A DNA stretch of 64,000 nucleotides from the NCBI RefSeq assembly GCF_026341775.1, contig NZ_JAPEOB010000004.1:294842-358841 (forward strand), read 5' to 3'. This DNA comes from Streptomyces sp. NBC_00654 (lineage in GTDB: Bacteria > Actinomycetota > Actinomycetes > Streptomycetales > Streptomycetaceae). Of this stretch, positions 34,342-47,454 are shown piece after piece; position 1 is the stretch's first letter; every line of letters begins with the position of its first letter. A model generated the notes under the pieces. It worked only from the letters and a program-made list of their open reading frames with translations. It was not told where the DNA came from and made no database searches. Position numbers and translations under genes: made by a program.

Positions 34342-34701
34342 CCCGGGAGCCGATTCGCCGGATCGTTCCGTGCGAAGTGCTCGCGCAGGCGTAGGCCCGC
34401 CTTCTCGGCCTTGGCGACCTGCTCGTCGATGCCGAGAAGGGCTGTCCCGTCATCCCTGGCGGGCGCGGCGAATGGCTCGATCCGCTGCCACAGTTCATCC
34501 GACACCGTCCACGGCGACGTTCCCACGACCATGCCCACGGCCAACTCAGGTCAGCCGCCGTCGCCTCAGCCCACTGCCGCAATTTCACGGATATCGATCA
34601 GCAGTAGTGCTTGGTATTCGGGGGCACGAACGGCGTTTGTCCAACCGGTATCCATGACGCCGGTGCCCGGGAGACGTCAAGCTGACACCGTTGATGCGAA
34701 A
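34342..34701. other. Spacer between oxyD and hmaS with IS5-type relic
   Basis: No intact gene. On the reverse strand, bases 34448-34544 encode VGTSPWTVSDELWQRIEP, the N-terminal block of IS5-family transposases, then run into unrelated sequence. The catalytic part is missing. The rest of the spacer shows nothing I recognise up to the promoter-like site before hmaS. The relic splits the two precursor operons. Confidence 0.6.
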
Positions 34702-36898
<2,197 letters not shown>

Positions 36899-37065
36899 TG
36901 CTCCGCGGGAGGGGTCCGGCGGCGACAGCGCCCTCCGGCCACGACGGCGAAAGGTGGTGCTGCCGGCGTTCGGCATGTGATGCCCCGGGAAGGTCCGCCC
37001 CCGCTGTCACGAGGCGGTCAAGCTGCGTTCATGGTGTCCGTTCATACCCGCGAAAGGTGAGATCG

Positions 37066-37112
37066 ATGACCGCGTCACAGATAAGGCCGGTGTTCCGTAG
37101 CAAGCTCAGGAC

Positions 37113-37134
<22 letters not shown>
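37066..37134 (+). other. Possible 22-residue leader ORF overlapping dpgA start
   Basis: ATG 37066 has AAAGG 8 bases upstream and opens a 22-codon frame, MTASQIRPVFRSKLR then TWGWMYR, ending in TGA 37132-37134, inside the dpgA reading frame. The dpgA start itself lacks a good ribosome site, so coupling through this ORF is possible. The Trp-Gly-Trp-Met-Tyr run near its end is notable, but no attenuator hairpin was seen. Confidence 0.25.
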
Positions 37135-40194
<3,060 letters not shown>

Positions 40195-40310
40195 ACCGCA
40201 TCCGGCCCAACTGTGGGGCATCCGCTCCCTGCCGCACATGCAGCAGCCGTCCACTCCGCGCACAGCCGCCCTCGACCTGATGTGGCGTGCGGCCAGGGCG
40301 CGAACGCCGA

Positions 40311-40343
40311 CTGATCCCTGTCTGATCCCTGTCTGATCCGTCA
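40311..40343. repeat. Short tandem repeat in dpgC-antiporter spacer
   Basis: CTGATCCCTGT occurs twice in tandem, followed by a third diverged copy (CTGATCCGTCA). It lies in the 194-base spacer between dpgC and the antiporter gene. The rest of the spacer shows no gene and no recognisable dpgD remnant. Function unknown; it could be slippage debris at a deletion scar. Confidence 0.5.
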
Positions 40344-40388
40344 CTGACGACAGCCTTTGGCCCCCGACTCAAGGAGAGCTCATTTCCC

Positions 40389-41720
40389 ATGCAGGACCAT
40401 ACGTCTTTGGCCGCGAGCGATCGCAACCTTGAACTGGCGCTCGACGTGCTTCCCGCGCTGGCGGTCATCCTGCTGGCGGCGGCCGTGTTCGGCAGGCTCG
40501 CGGCCATGCTCGGACAGCCGCGGGTGCTCGGCGAGATCTTGGCCGGCATCCTGCTGGGCCCGACCCTGTTCGGCTGGCTGGCGCCCGGTCTTCAGGCGGA
40601 TGTCTTCCCGGCGGAGGCGCGGTCGGTGCTGTACGTCCTGAGCACCATCGGGCTGACGCTCTACATGTTCCTCGTCGGCGCCGGTCTCGACCACGGCCGC
40701 CAGGAGTCCGGTCGCAAGCACCACCCGGCGGTCCTTGCCGCCTCGGGGTTCCTGCCCTCCCTCGTCCTCGGCGGTCTCGTCGGCCTGCTGATGTGGGACG
40801 ACGTCGCGCGCGGGGATGTCGGCCGGTGGGAGTTCGCCCTCTTCGTAGGCGGTGCGCTGTCCCTCACAGCGCTCCCCATGCTGGCCCGCATGCTGTACGA
40901 GCGGGGTCTGCAGAACTCCCGCCTGGGGCGGCTGTCCCTGGTTGCCGCGTCGATCGACGACGCGGGGGCCTGGTGCTTCCTGGCCGTGCTGACGGCCGTG
41001 CACACCGGTTCCGGGGCCGCGGGCGCTCTGCCCATGATCGGTTACAGCATCCTGTTCACCGCCGTGATGCTGCTCGGAGTGTCCCGACTGCTGCGGCCGC
41101 TGGCGCGGCACGTCGGCCGGCAGGGCACGCTGAGCCCCGGCGTGATGTACGTCGTCGTCATCGTCCCGATCGTCTGCGGATACCTCACCGACCTGATCGG
41201 GATCTACGCGGTCTTCGGCGGCTTCATCGCCGGCCTGGCCATGCCCCGTGACCCGCAGTTCCGCCAAGCGCTGCACAGCCGGATGATGGACACCGTCTCC
41301 ACGCTACTGCTGCCCATCTTCTTCGCCCTGTCCGGCCTCACCACCGACCTGCAGGGCATCTCGGCCGACACCCTGCTGTTCGGCGTCGCCGCGCTCCTGG
41401 CGGGATTCGCGGGCAAGTACTTCGGCAGCGCCCTGGCCATGAAGACACTTCGCTTCAGTTGGCGCGAGGCCTTCGCTGTGGGAGGACTGATGAACGCCCG
41501 CGGCATGATGATCCTCATCTTCATCAACATCGGCTTGGCGCAGGGTCTGATCACCAAGCCGGTCTTCTCCGTTCTCGTCGTGGTCGCCGTTGTCACGAGC
41601 GCCACGGCCCTGCCGCTGTACCGCCGGGCGCTCCCGGAACACCTGGAGATGCAACTCGGCAGCGGAGTGCCCACTCCGGCGCCGGCACCACGCCCCCTCG
41701 CGACGACCGACATGCACTGA
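40389..41720 (+). CDS. CPA2-type Na+/H+ antiporter
   Basis: Integral membrane cation/proton antiporter of the KefB/NapA class; such a gene is a regular member of glycopeptide clusters, with unproven role in export or ion balance. The protein is 443 residues, with about 12 hydrophobic segments from residue 18 to about 425. It includes GQPRVLGEILAGILLGP near the start, a family hallmark, SIDDAGAW in the pore region, FALSGLTTDL and LMNARGMM. No C-terminal NAD-binding domain is present. ATG 40389 follows AAGGAG at 40371-40376. It is the last gene before the terminal inverted-repeat region seen in both arms. Confidence 0.9.
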   Translation: MQDHTSLAASDRNLELALDVLPALAVILLAAAVFGRLAAMLGQPRVLGEILAGILLGPTLFGWLAPGLQADVFPAEARSVLYVLSTIGLTLYMFLVGAGLDHGRQESGRKHHPAVLAASGFLPSLVLGGLVGLLMWDDVARGDVGRWEFALFVGGALSLTALPMLARMLYERGLQNSRLGRLSLVAASIDDAGAWCFLAVLTAVHTGSGAAGALPMIGYSILFTAVMLLGVSRLLRPLARHVGRQGTLSPGVMYVVVIVPIVCGYLTDLIGIYAVFGGFIAGLAMPRDPQFRQALHSRMMDTVSTLLLPIFFALSGLTTDLQGISADTLLFGVAALLAGFAGKYFGSALAMKTLRFSWREAFAVGGLMNARGMMILIFINIGLAQGLITKPVFSVLVVVAVVTSATALPLYRRALPEHLEMQLGSGVPTPAPAPRPLATTDMH

Positions 41721-41738
41721 TCTGCAAGCACCCGCCGG

Positions 41739-42156
41739 AGGCCCAGACCCGTGGTCGGGCCGAGGACATCCCGGTGGACCCACCTCGTGCACTGCGCACC
41801 ACGGTGGCCACCGAGAAGGGGCTGCCGGCGGTGTACGTGGCGCATCCGGGTCCGTGAGGGGGATACGCAGGGGCGACTTCCGGACGGACTCGCGGGACGC
41901 CGGTGCGACGAAGCTCGCCAAGGCCGTCGCCGCCGGGCGCAGCGAGCGGGTGCCGGTGCTCGGTGGCTTCAACGGCACCGTGGATGACCGGGTCGACGGC
42001 CTCACCTCGCGGCTGCGCCCGGTCCTGGACGTGGCCGGGGACGGGTTCGGCTTCAGCCGGCCGGCGAGGTGGCGCGGATCGACCAAACCCTGGTCCGCGG
42101 CGTGGAGCCGCCGGCCGGTGGTGGCCAGAATCAGATGGGTAGCCGCCGGGCGGTGA
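41739..42156 (+). pseudogene. vanJ: vanJ-like phosphoesterase, 3' fragment, frameshifted
   Basis: Pieces in different frames assemble to the C-terminal half of an endonuclease/exonuclease/phosphatase-fold protein of the VanJ type: RALRTTVATEKG and AVYVAHPGP in one frame, then RGDFRTDSRDAGATKLAKAV, ERVPVLGGFNGTVDDR and DVAGDGFGFS in a second, then RIDQTLVRGVEPP in a third, and VVARIRW at the end. The catalytic GDxN motif reads GGFN, so a key Asp is lost too. In Streptomyces coelicolor vanJ directly precedes vanK, and the same order is seen here. Expected product would be a membrane protein giving teicoplanin resistance; this copy cannot work. Identification is from remembered motifs and gene order. 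Confidence 0.65.
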
Positions 42157-42220
42157 CATATCGTCGGCATATCGAGAAACGCATACGCCCGGGCAACACA
42201 CCACTACATTGACTGGCGGC

Positions 42221-43387
42221 ATGTCCATCAACCCCTCCAGCGAACTCATGCGGACTGCAGCCGGGAATCCGGTCGTCAGGCCGATCAGCGACGCCGAGCA
42301 TGTGGCGTTCGTGCAGGCCCAGCGGTCGGTCAGCTTTCTGCAGACCCCGGCGTGGGGCCGCGTCAAGACCGAGTGGCGCAGCGAGTCCCTCGGCTGGTTC
42401 CTGGGTCGGCGCCTGGTTGGTGCCGGGCTCGTACTGCACCGCCCGGTGCCGCGGCTCGACCGCTACACGCTGGCGTATCTGCCCGAGGGCCCGGTCATCG
42501 ACTGGAGTGGCGAGATCGGTGCCTGGCTCGATCCGCTGGCGACCCATCTCAAGGCCCAGGGCGCGTTCGCGATCCGGCTCGGCCCGCCGGTGCGCACAGA
42601 CGCCTGGAGCGCCGCCCAGGTCAAGGAGGGCATCGCCGACCCGGGCTGCAAGCGGCTCACCGACATCTCCGGCCACTGGTCCGACCCGGTCGGTGCCCGC
42701 GTGGGCAGCAAGCTCCGGGAGGCCGGCTGGCTGTCGCAGAGCCCGGAGGACGGGTTCGGGGTCGGGCATCCACAGTTCAAGTACGAGATCCCGATGGCAG
42801 GCAGGACCGAGGACGAGCTGCTCAAGGGCATGAACCAGCAGTGGCGCCGCAACATCAAGAAGGCGGCCAAGGAGGGCGTCGAGGTCACGGTCAGCGACAG
42901 GGGCGCGGAAGACCTCAAGGCGTTTCACGACCTCTACGTCCACACCGCCGAGCGCGACCACTTCACACCCCGGCCGCTGCGATACTTCGAGACCATGTTC
43001 GCGGCGCTGAGTGCCGAGGACCCCGAGCGGATCAAGCTCTATATGGCCCGCCACCAGGGCGACTTGGCCGCCGCCACTGTCCTGGTCCGCGTCGGCGCCC
43101 ACGCTGTGTACGCCTATGGCGCCTCCTCCACCGCGAAGCGCGACGTGCGTGGTTCCAACGCCTGCCAGTGGGCGATGATCCGCGACTCGCTCGCGGCCGG
43201 ATGCGACGTCTACGACCTGCGCGGCATCACCCCCACCCTCGACGCCGACGACCCGCACGTCGGCCTTGTCCAGTTCAAAGTCGGCACCGGCGGCCAGGCG
43301 ATGCGGTACGTCGGCGAGTGGGACCTGCCGCTGCGGCCGATGGTTTACCGGGCCTTCGGCCTCTATATGAGGCGGCGCGGACGCTGA
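42221..43387 (+). CDS. vanK: FemABX-family aminoacyltransferase (VanK/FemX-like), left copy
   Basis: Cytoplasmic enzyme that adds a branching glycine from glycyl-tRNA to the lysine/DAP of lipid II. The VanK form accepts precursors ending in D-Ala-D-Lac and is needed for glycopeptide resistance in S. coelicolor; ordinary FemX does the same with D-Ala-D-Ala precursors. ATG 42221 is used (TTG 42209 in frame upstream); no strong ribosome site is seen. The protein is 388 residues. Features are SFLQTPAWGRVKTEW, YLPEGPVIDW, a coiled-coil-like MNQQWRRNIKKAAKEGV helix, and CDVYDLRGI with VQFKVGTGG near the end. The adjacent vanJ relic favours VanK. vanH, vanA and vanX are absent nearby. Confidence 0.8.
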   Translation: MSINPSSELMRTAAGNPVVRPISDAEHVAFVQAQRSVSFLQTPAWGRVKTEWRSESLGWFLGRRLVGAGLVLHRPVPRLDRYTLAYLPEGPVIDWSGEIGAWLDPLATHLKAQGAFAIRLGPPVRTDAWSAAQVKEGIADPGCKRLTDISGHWSDPVGARVGSKLREAGWLSQSPEDGFGVGHPQFKYEIPMAGRTEDELLKGMNQQWRRNIKKAAKEGVEVTVSDRGAEDLKAFHDLYVHTAERDHFTPRPLRYFETMFAALSAEDPERIKLYMARHQGDLAAATVLVRVGAHAVYAYGASSTAKRDVRGSNACQWAMIRDSLAAGCDVYDLRGITPTLDADDPHVGLVQFKVGTGGQAMRYVGEWDLPLRPMVYRAFGLYMRRRGR

Positions 43388-43438
43388 ACCGCACAGCCGG
43401 CTAAGCGTCGGGTGCGCAGGGGGTAGCCGGTCAGGGGC

Positions 43439-43610
43439 TCAGGCGCCGGAGAGGATCTCCTTCGACAGCGGGGTCGGTCGTAAGGGGCCCTGGCTCGTCG
43501 CCGATGAGTGTGAGGGTGCCGGTGTGGCCCGACCGGCGCAGGGTCTCGGCGGCAGTCAGTCCGGCCTCCGAGGCACCGACGATCACGCCTCGATCGGGTG
43601 CGGCAGTCAC
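43439..43610 (-). pseudogene. Ferredoxin reductase N-terminal fragment, left copy
   Basis: GTG at 43610 overlaps the stop of a ferredoxin fragment. The frame reads VIVGASEAGLTAAETLRR, the FAD-binding start of pyridine-nucleotide ferredoxin reductases, then HTGTLTLIGDEP. One frame over it continues APYDRPPLSKEILSGA and stops at 43439. So the gene is frameshifted and cut after about 55 codons of a normal 400. Such reductases usually serve P450s. Confidence 0.65.
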
Positions 43611-43688
43611 GACGACTCCCCGAGCCGGATCGCTGCCCCGGGGCACATCGTGGCCGACTCGCGTACGGCGTCGTGGAGGCGAGCGGTG
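43607..43688 (-). pseudogene. 3Fe-4S ferredoxin C-terminal fragment, left copy
   Basis: The frame ends with RLHDAVRESATMCPGAAIRL, the last cysteine region of P450-type 3Fe-4S ferredoxins, and stops within the start codon of the reductase fragment (GTGA overlap). The N-terminal two thirds are missing and the sequence before it belongs to an IS256 relic. Together with the reductase piece it is the scar of a former ferredoxin-reductase pair. Confidence 0.55.
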
Positions 43689-43700
43689 GAACTCGGTTGA

Positions 43701-43926
43701 TTGATTGCTGTCGGCGTCCGGAGGTGAGCCGGCCGTCGAAGGCGTTGAGCGCGGCCTTCCAGCGTATGGTCCAGCACCTTGCGCGTCAGCTCCGTCAGCA
43801 GGCCACCGTCGCCGGTCAGCTTCACTCCGCCGGCCTCGGCCCGGGCCACCAGCTCGATAACCGGACCGTCATCGACGGCATCCACGGCGGTCTCCCGGCC
43901 TCGGCATCACTCATCACGTCAGCCAT
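43701..43926 (-). mobile_element. IS256-family transposase relic, left copy
   Basis: Reverse-strand pieces read MSDAEAGRP, then after a one-base shift VDAVDDGPVIELVARAEAGG and VKLTGDGGLLTELTRKVL, the N-terminus of IS256-type transposases, then jump to WKAALNAFDGRLTSGR, the extreme C-terminus. The whole catalytic core is deleted. It abuts the ferredoxin fragment. The 150 bases beyond it (43927-44080) show no gene. Confidence 0.65.
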
Positions 43927-44080
43927 CAACTGTCGCGTTCAGCTCGGGAGTTACACCGGTCGCCGTACAGACACGGTGCTGGAAGCCGACGCCATACAGC
44001 ACGACACGCGCGACGGCGGAGCCCCGTACCCGACAGCGGCATCAGTCTGTGGGCTCACTCCTCGACGGGCCCATGGCCGG

Positions 44081-44242
44081 TCACGTTCTGCGGCTCCACG
44101 CGTCGACCGCGGCGGCGGCCCAGGCCCTGACGCGTTCCGTGAACTCTTCGGCGGGGAACGTCCCGTCGACAGCGACATCTTCGATCGTCACTGAGAAACG
44201 GGGCGGCGGCGCGTCCCGTTGCGGCAGTGCTGGCACCGACAT
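44081..44242 (-). CDS. Unrecognised 53-residue ORF, left copy
   Basis: ATG on the reverse strand at 44242 opens a 53-codon frame ending at 44081. The product starts MSVPALPQRDAPPPRFSV and continues TIEDVAVDGTFPAEEFTER, then an Ala-rich helix. Its GC-rich third positions look coding. There is no clear ribosome site and I know no family. It lies 13 bases after another unassigned ORF in the same direction. It may be the remnant of a larger gene. Confidence 0.3.
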   Translation of the reverse strand: MSVPALPQRDAPPPRFSVTIEDVAVDGTFPAEEFTERVRAWAAAAVDAWSRRT

Positions 44243-44255
44243 TACACATTCAAGC

Positions 44256-44498
44256 TCAGCAGCTCAGTAGCTCGGCTTCCGAATCGGTCGCGTCGATATC
44301 CCCCTGGCTGCGCCAGAATTCCTCACGCTCATTTCCGTCAGGGAGCCGACGTTCGGCCTTCGTGATGGCGACCACACCGAGGAACGCTCCTACGGCTCGG
44401 CTCGGCTCGGCTCGGTTCGGACCGGCGGCTTCGGCTTGCGCACGGCATCGTCCGGTGCCTGGACCCAGATGAGGGGAGTTTTCCGACTCCGCCAGCAC
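44256..44498 (-). CDS. Unrecognised 80-residue ORF, left copy
   Basis: Reverse-strand frame starting at GTG 44498. The second half, AITKAERRLPDGNEREEFW and RSQGDIDATDSEAELLS, is charged and looks like real protein. The first half is encoded partly by a CGGCT tandem repeat and looks less natural, suggesting a truncated gene with a foreign 5' end. No family recognised. Upstream, 44499-44731 holds no gene I can support. Confidence 0.3.
   Translation of the reverse strand: MLAESENSPHLGPGTGRCRAQAEAAGPNRAEPSRAVGAFLGVVAITKAERRLPDGNEREEFWRSQGDIDATDSEAELLSC
44392..44420. repeat. CGGCT pentanucleotide repeat, left copy
   Basis: Four tandem copies of a five-base unit (CGGCT on the plus strand) followed by a diverged one. 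It lies inside the unassigned 80-residue ORF, where slippage would shift the frame. No function assigned. Confidence 0.6.
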
Positions 44499-44731
44499 CG
44501 CCCACTCATTTCCACAGAGGAGGCGGTGACAGCGGGAAGGCCAATAGCGTCTGAACGCTCAGCAGAACTGCAGCCTGGGGAATTGCGAGGCCGCTATTCA
44601 GCCACGATTGATCATCGTCAGCGACACAACCAGCCATTGACATGTGCGAACAAGAGCGGGGCCATCCGGATTCGACAGTGCTGCATATGATCGAACTGCA
44701 CGCTTTCAAGAGGTGAGGAGTTCAAACGTTC

Positions 44732-45547
44732 ATGACCGGTGAGCGAGTTTTTCTCGTGACTGGAGGGGGGACGGGCATCGGTGCTGCGACGGCACGGTTG
44801 TTACGGGCCGACGGACACCATGTCGTGATCGCCGGCAGGAGACCGCAGCTGTTGCACCAGGTCGCTGCCGAGACCGGAGCGCTGGCCCACCCTGCAGACG
44901 TCGCGGATCCCGAGGCCGTCTGCGAACTCGTCGAGACGACGGTGAAGGCCTACGGGAGACTCGACGGTGTCGTACTCAACGCCGGAATCGGGCGGGGCGG
45001 CGCGGTCGGCGACACCGAGGTCGAGGATTGGGAAGAGCTGATACGGACCAACCTCACTGGCCCGTTCCTGTTGCTGCGTGCCGCGCTGCCGCACCTGCTG
45101 AAGACCCGCGGTGCGGTGGTAGCGGTCGCCTCGGTTGCCGCGCTTCGTAACAGCGTTGGCAACGCCGCCTATGCGACGTCCAAGGCGGCCTTGCTCCACA
45201 TGTGCCGCTCCCTCGCCGTCGACTACGGGCCGCAGGGGCTGCGGGCCAACGCGGTGTGTCCGGGCTGGGTGCGTACGGAGATGGCCGATGGCCGGATGGC
45301 GCGGTTCGCGGCGGAGGAGGAGCTGGCGGGCGGTGTCGAGGAGGCTTATGCGGAGGCGAGCCGGCTGACTCCCGCCCGTCGGCCGGGCGATCCGGCGGAG
45401 GTCGCCGCGGCGATCGACTGGCTGCTGTCACCCGCCGCGTCCTACGTCAACGGCTCCGTCCTCACGGTCGATGGCGGGGCGACCGCGGTCGGCGTCGGCG
45501 GTGCCGCCTTCGACTACCGAATCGAGGCGCGTCCCCCGCGCCCGTAA
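44732..45547 (+). CDS. Short-chain dehydrogenase/reductase, left copy
   Basis: Cytosolic NAD(P)-dependent oxidoreductase of the classical SDR family; the substrate is unknown. The protein is 271 residues. Cofactor motif TGxxxGIG is present as VTGGGTGIGAATARLL, the NAG motif as LNAGIG, catalytic Ser in VAVASVAAL, Tyr-Lys in YATSKAAL, and CPGWVRTEM plus a C-terminal SYVNGSVLTVDGG complete the fold. ATG 44732 has GAGGAG 11 bases upstream. It is a complete gene among relics and is not obviously linked to the antibiotic pathway. Downstream 45548-45655 is empty. Confidence 0.9.
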   Translation: MTGERVFLVTGGGTGIGAATARLLRADGHHVVIAGRRPQLLHQVAAETGALAHPADVADPEAVCELVETTVKAYGRLDGVVLNAGIGRGGAVGDTEVEDWEELIRTNLTGPFLLLRAALPHLLKTRGAVVAVASVAALRNSVGNAAYATSKAALLHMCRSLAVDYGPQGLRANAVCPGWVRTEMADGRMARFAAEEELAGGVEEAYAEASRLTPARRPGDPAEVAAAIDWLLSPAASYVNGSVLTVDGGATAVGVGGAAFDYRIEARPPRP

Positions 45548-45655
45548 CGGACTGGGGCCAGGCCGCTTCCCCAGGGGCCCGGCTCGAGGTGACTCAGGAT
45601 CCATGGCAGGGTCAGGGCCCCAGCAAGAGGCCTGACGCGCCCGTGGCAGAGCCGG

Positions 45656-45762
45656 CTCTACCGCTCGGTCCAGGGTGGCAACAGCGGCTTGACGCGTGCC
45701 CCACGAACGGCCGAAACACCCACATCGATCACGTCCAACAACCAAGATCTCGTGACGAGTTC
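45656..45762 (-). mobile_element. Short end fragment of an IS5-type element, left copy
   Basis: On the reverse strand the sequence begins GAACTCGTCACGAGATCTTG and continues much like the left end of the larger IS5 relic at 51143, including TTGTTGG, CGTGGGGCACGCGT and a short piece of the transposase start, with internal deletions. It directly follows the stop of the membrane-protein gene (45763). It is a scar of the same IS type in the opposite direction. Confidence 0.6.
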
Positions 45763-46935
45763 CTACTTCCTGGTGGACGTATCCGCATGGATCACGAACT
45801 TCCGGGTGGGAGGCGAGACGTAAGCTCGCGCCATGTCGAGGAGGAAGGACTTCTCGCTGTCGAGGTCGCCTTTGTCGAAGTTGACGAGACTGTCGGCGGA
45901 CTGCTCTTGGGGCATGTCTGCGAGCTTGGCGTTGCGTGCCCCCGCCATCACGCACGCGAGTACCGTCGCATCGACTTTGGAGTGAGCGACATCCATACGC
46001 GCGACATGCCGGCGCGCGCGAGCCCACGCACCTTCGGCCACATAGTCGTTGAGGACGAGGATGGCATCGCGAGTCTCGATGATCTTGCGGTAGGCCAGCA
46101 GCTGCCAAGTTGCCTGCGGCCACATGATCTCGAGCAGGCGGTGGCGAGGTTTGAGGAACGCGACGTCTGGCGTGGCCTGTACCAAGTCGTGCCACAGCGG
46201 CCACAGGCGCCAGATGGTGCAGATCTCCGTGACGGCGCCCCGCACAGCCCACAGTGTGGGTGCCAATAGAGCGATCGCCCGTAACAGCCCGTGAAAGCCC
46301 ATGACATACGGGAGGTATGGCATCAGCCGTTCGGAGTGGAACAGCAGGCTGATGAGCTGGCAGAGCCAGTACAGGAAAGAGAGCGCTGTGCCGATTCCGA
46401 ACATCCCTAAGCTTGCTTTCAGGACGGGGTCCGACGTGCGCCTGCTGTACTGGCGGCACAGGGAGGTACAGGAGAAGTCCGCGATCAGATGGACCATGAC
46501 CAGGATGAGCCAATAGGCGGTGGAAGGGTCCGGTGCACCGTGACCCGTGGCGGTGTGTCCCTGGTGCGGTGGAGCCAAGGCATCCGTGATGAGCAGGGAC
46601 ACCATGGCCAGGATCGTCACAGAGCACACGCGCAGAAGTGATCGGCCGCCGACGGTGGCTGAGACGAAGTACAGCACTGCCCCCGACGAAAGCACTCCGA
46701 TCAGGTTCCGCGCCAGGACAATGGAATGTCCCTCTACAGTGGCCTGGAGTGCGAGTTGGGTCGCGGCGGGGAGCGTGAGAGTGATGGCAACCGTAGCGGT
46801 GGCCACGGCCAACCACAGCCCGCGCTGCTCAGGGGTCCGTAGAGCGGTAGAGCCACGTAGTGCCAGAGCCAGCCAGAGGCAACTCACGCAGAAGTAGTTG
46901 AACCAGCTCAGCACAGCGGAGGGTCCAGCGCTCAT
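45763..46935 (-). CDS. MAB_1171c-like multi-span membrane protein, left copy
   Basis: A 390-residue protein with about seven hydrophobic segments between residues 5 and 235 (including WFNYFCVSCLWLALAL, VLSSGAVLYFVSAT, LLRAIALLAPTLWAV) and a soluble C-terminal part of about 150 residues. The layout fits the putative-transporter family named after MAB_1171c in actinomycetes; biochemical function is unknown. Its ATG overlaps the stop of the ImmA-like gene (46932-46935), so the two are coupled. In actinomycetes this protein is commonly found beside XRE and ImmA/IrrE genes. The 3' end may have been trimmed by the IS fragment right after the stop. Confidence 0.7.
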   Translation of the reverse strand: MSAGPSAVLSWFNYFCVSCLWLALALRGSTALRTPEQRGLWLAVATATVAITLTLPAATQLALQATVEGHSIVLARNLIGVLSSGAVLYFVSATVGGRSLLRVCSVTILAMVSLLITDALAPPHQGHTATGHGAPDPSTAYWLILVMVHLIADFSCTSLCRQYSRRTSDPVLKASLGMFGIGTALSFLYWLCQLISLLFHSERLMPYLPYVMGFHGLLRAIALLAPTLWAVRGAVTEICTIWRLWPLWHDLVQATPDVAFLKPRHRLLEIMWPQATWQLLAYRKIIETRDAILVLNDYVAEGAWARARRHVARMDVAHSKVDATVLACVMAGARNAKLADMPQEQSADSLVNFDKGDLDSEKSFLLDMARAYVSPPTRKFVIHADTSTRK

Positions 46936-47447
46936 CCGCGGCGCGCGCGCCCCAGCGCGACCTCCAGCCGGCCCAGCACGCCGTGCGGAGCTTTGGTGGC
47001 GGACTGCGAAGCTCGGATGCGCAGCAGGCTGGCGAGCATCTCCGCCTCCCGTTCCTGACGGCTGGTGTAGTTGGTGCGGCCGAGTAGCCGTTGCACCAAC
47101 TGCGGGCTTAGATTGGGCAGAAGCGCTTGAGACGCCTCGCCGTAGCCGAAGTCTATGCCGCGGTGGTCAAACAGCATGTGCCCGATCTCATGCAGCAGGA
47201 TGTGTTCTCTGTGCACTCGGCTGGTGCGCTGCTCGCAGAAGATGTGGTCGTCGGTCTCGGTGGCGAGCCACATACCGCAGATATTGTTTCTGACAGCCTC
47301 TTGAGGCAGCGGATGCAGATGTAACGGCCGTCCCCGCTGGACGGACAGCTCCTGGCACAGAGCATCGATGGTGAAGGGGTGTGGCACATTGAGTTGCTCT
47401 AGGACCGACTGGCAACGCTGGTGCAATTGAGCGTATTCATTCGGCAT
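46932..47447 (-). CDS. ImmA/IrrE-family metallopeptidase, left copy
   Basis: A 171-residue zinc peptidase-like protein. The HExxH motif is HEIGH within HILLHEIGHMLFDHRG, and a downstream EREAEMLASLLR supplies the third zinc ligand Glu. Members cleave or relieve partner XRE repressors in response to damage or other signals. ATG 47447 has GGGAGA just upstream on its strand. It is coupled to the membrane protein that follows. The likely partner, an XRE regulator, lies about 1.2 kb upstream with an IS110 relic between. The substrate is inferred only from neighbours. Confidence 0.85.
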   Translation of the reverse strand: MPNEYAQLHQRCQSVLEQLNVPHPFTIDALCQELSVQRGRPLHLHPLPQEAVRNNICGMWLATETDDHIFCEQRTSRVHREHILLHEIGHMLFDHRGIDFGYGEASQALLPNLSPQLVQRLLGRTNYTSRQEREAEMLASLLRIRASQSATKAPHGVLGRLEVALGRARRG

Positions 47448-47454
47448 GGTTCTC

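Noticed and set aside
40195..40280. Possible dpgD remnant after dpgC.
   Set aside because: No crotonase motif can be read in any frame of this short stretch.
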